Origin: Propionibacteriaceae bacterium UBA6122
GTDB lineage: Bacteria; Actinomycetota; Actinomycetes; Propionibacteriales; Propionibacteriaceae
DNA: 21,974 bases
Assembly (NCBI GenBank): GCA_002428365.1
Contig: DIVW01000008.1
Span: forward strand, 1 to 21,974
Reading direction: 5' to 3'
The stretch's first letter is position 1. Each line of letters opens with the position of its first letter. The position numbers and the translations under genes are program-made. Positions 21,857-21,974 of this stretch are shown one piece after another. The notes beneath the pieces are model-generated. The model saw only the letters and a program-made list of their open reading frames with translations, was not told the origin of the DNA and did no database searches.

Positions 21857-21974
21857 CGTCTCTTTAGGCGACCTCGAACCCGCGGAGTGTCTTCTTGGAA
21901 GACCCCGAACCCGCGGAGCGTCTCTTTAGGACCTCGAACCCGCGGAGCGTCTCTTTAGGACCTCGAACCCGCGG
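21857..21974. repeat. 29-bp tandem repeat array, continues past the right edge
   Basis: A partial unit (CGTCTCTTTAGG) is followed by full units starting at 21871 (31 bp, diverged), 21902 and 21931 (29 bp, differing at one base), and a partial unit from 21960 to the end. Each unit contains CTCGAACCCGCGG and GCGTCTCTTTAGG. The period is not a multiple of three and there are no spacers. Total length is unknown because the window ends inside the array. Confidence 0.9.

Noticed and set aside
21857..21974. CRISPR array
   Set aside because: The 29-bp period resembles a CRISPR repeat length, but the units follow each other directly without spacers, and no cas gene is seen.

Overview
The window is high-GC DNA with strong G/C preference at third codon positions. 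It has the actinobacterial arrangement of two adjacent clpP genes (clpP1, clpP2) followed by clpX, with tig just upstream, plus Lon and TAGNNT-type -10 boxes. An actinomycete of the Propionibacteriales type is my best guess for the source; the order is inferred from gene content, not demonstrated.

Left part (1-6.3 kb, minus strand): a protein quality-control block. Trigger factor (tig), ClpP1, ClpP2 and ClpX are transcribed leftward in that order, followed by Lon, which runs off the left edge. Terminators follow tig and clpX. A ClgR-like operator and a probable leaderless start precede clpP1. The 3' part of the visible lon has clearly lower GC3 than the rest of the gene.

Middle (6.4-10.1 kb): tRNA-Gly(UCC), a 65-residue membrane protein, and a 910-residue iron-sulfur flavoprotein. 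This last protein joins a GltD/NfnB-like half to a ferredoxin-NADP reductase/NfnA-like half, in the opposite order to the fusions I know. It ends in a strong terminator.

Right part (10.1-22 kb): a patchwork of small accessory genes. They are a short-chain dehydrogenase, a Ser/Thr-rich beta-helix lipoprotein, an EamA exporter, a frameshifted marR remnant, an HdeD-family membrane protein, two tandem paralogous lipoproteins, a D-2-hydroxyacid dehydrogenase, a small lipoprotein, a TetR regulator divergent from a DUF6326 membrane protein with palindromic operators between them, a VIT-family metal transporter, about 1.1 kb without a recognisable gene, and a small secreted protein with RTX-like repeats.

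Intergenic DNA is rich in repeats. A palindromic family with core GGAACCGTCCCC occurs at three loci in nine copies. A second family (TTCGACAGGCTCAGCC and its inverse) fills the space before the hydroxyacid dehydrogenase. A 29-bp tandem array continues past the right edge. I see no phage, plasmid, CRISPR or transposase gene. The most interesting items are the reversed Nfn-type fusion, the GGAACCGTCCCC repeat family, the marR fossil, the duplicated lipoprotein pair with conserved leaders, and the right-edge tandem array.
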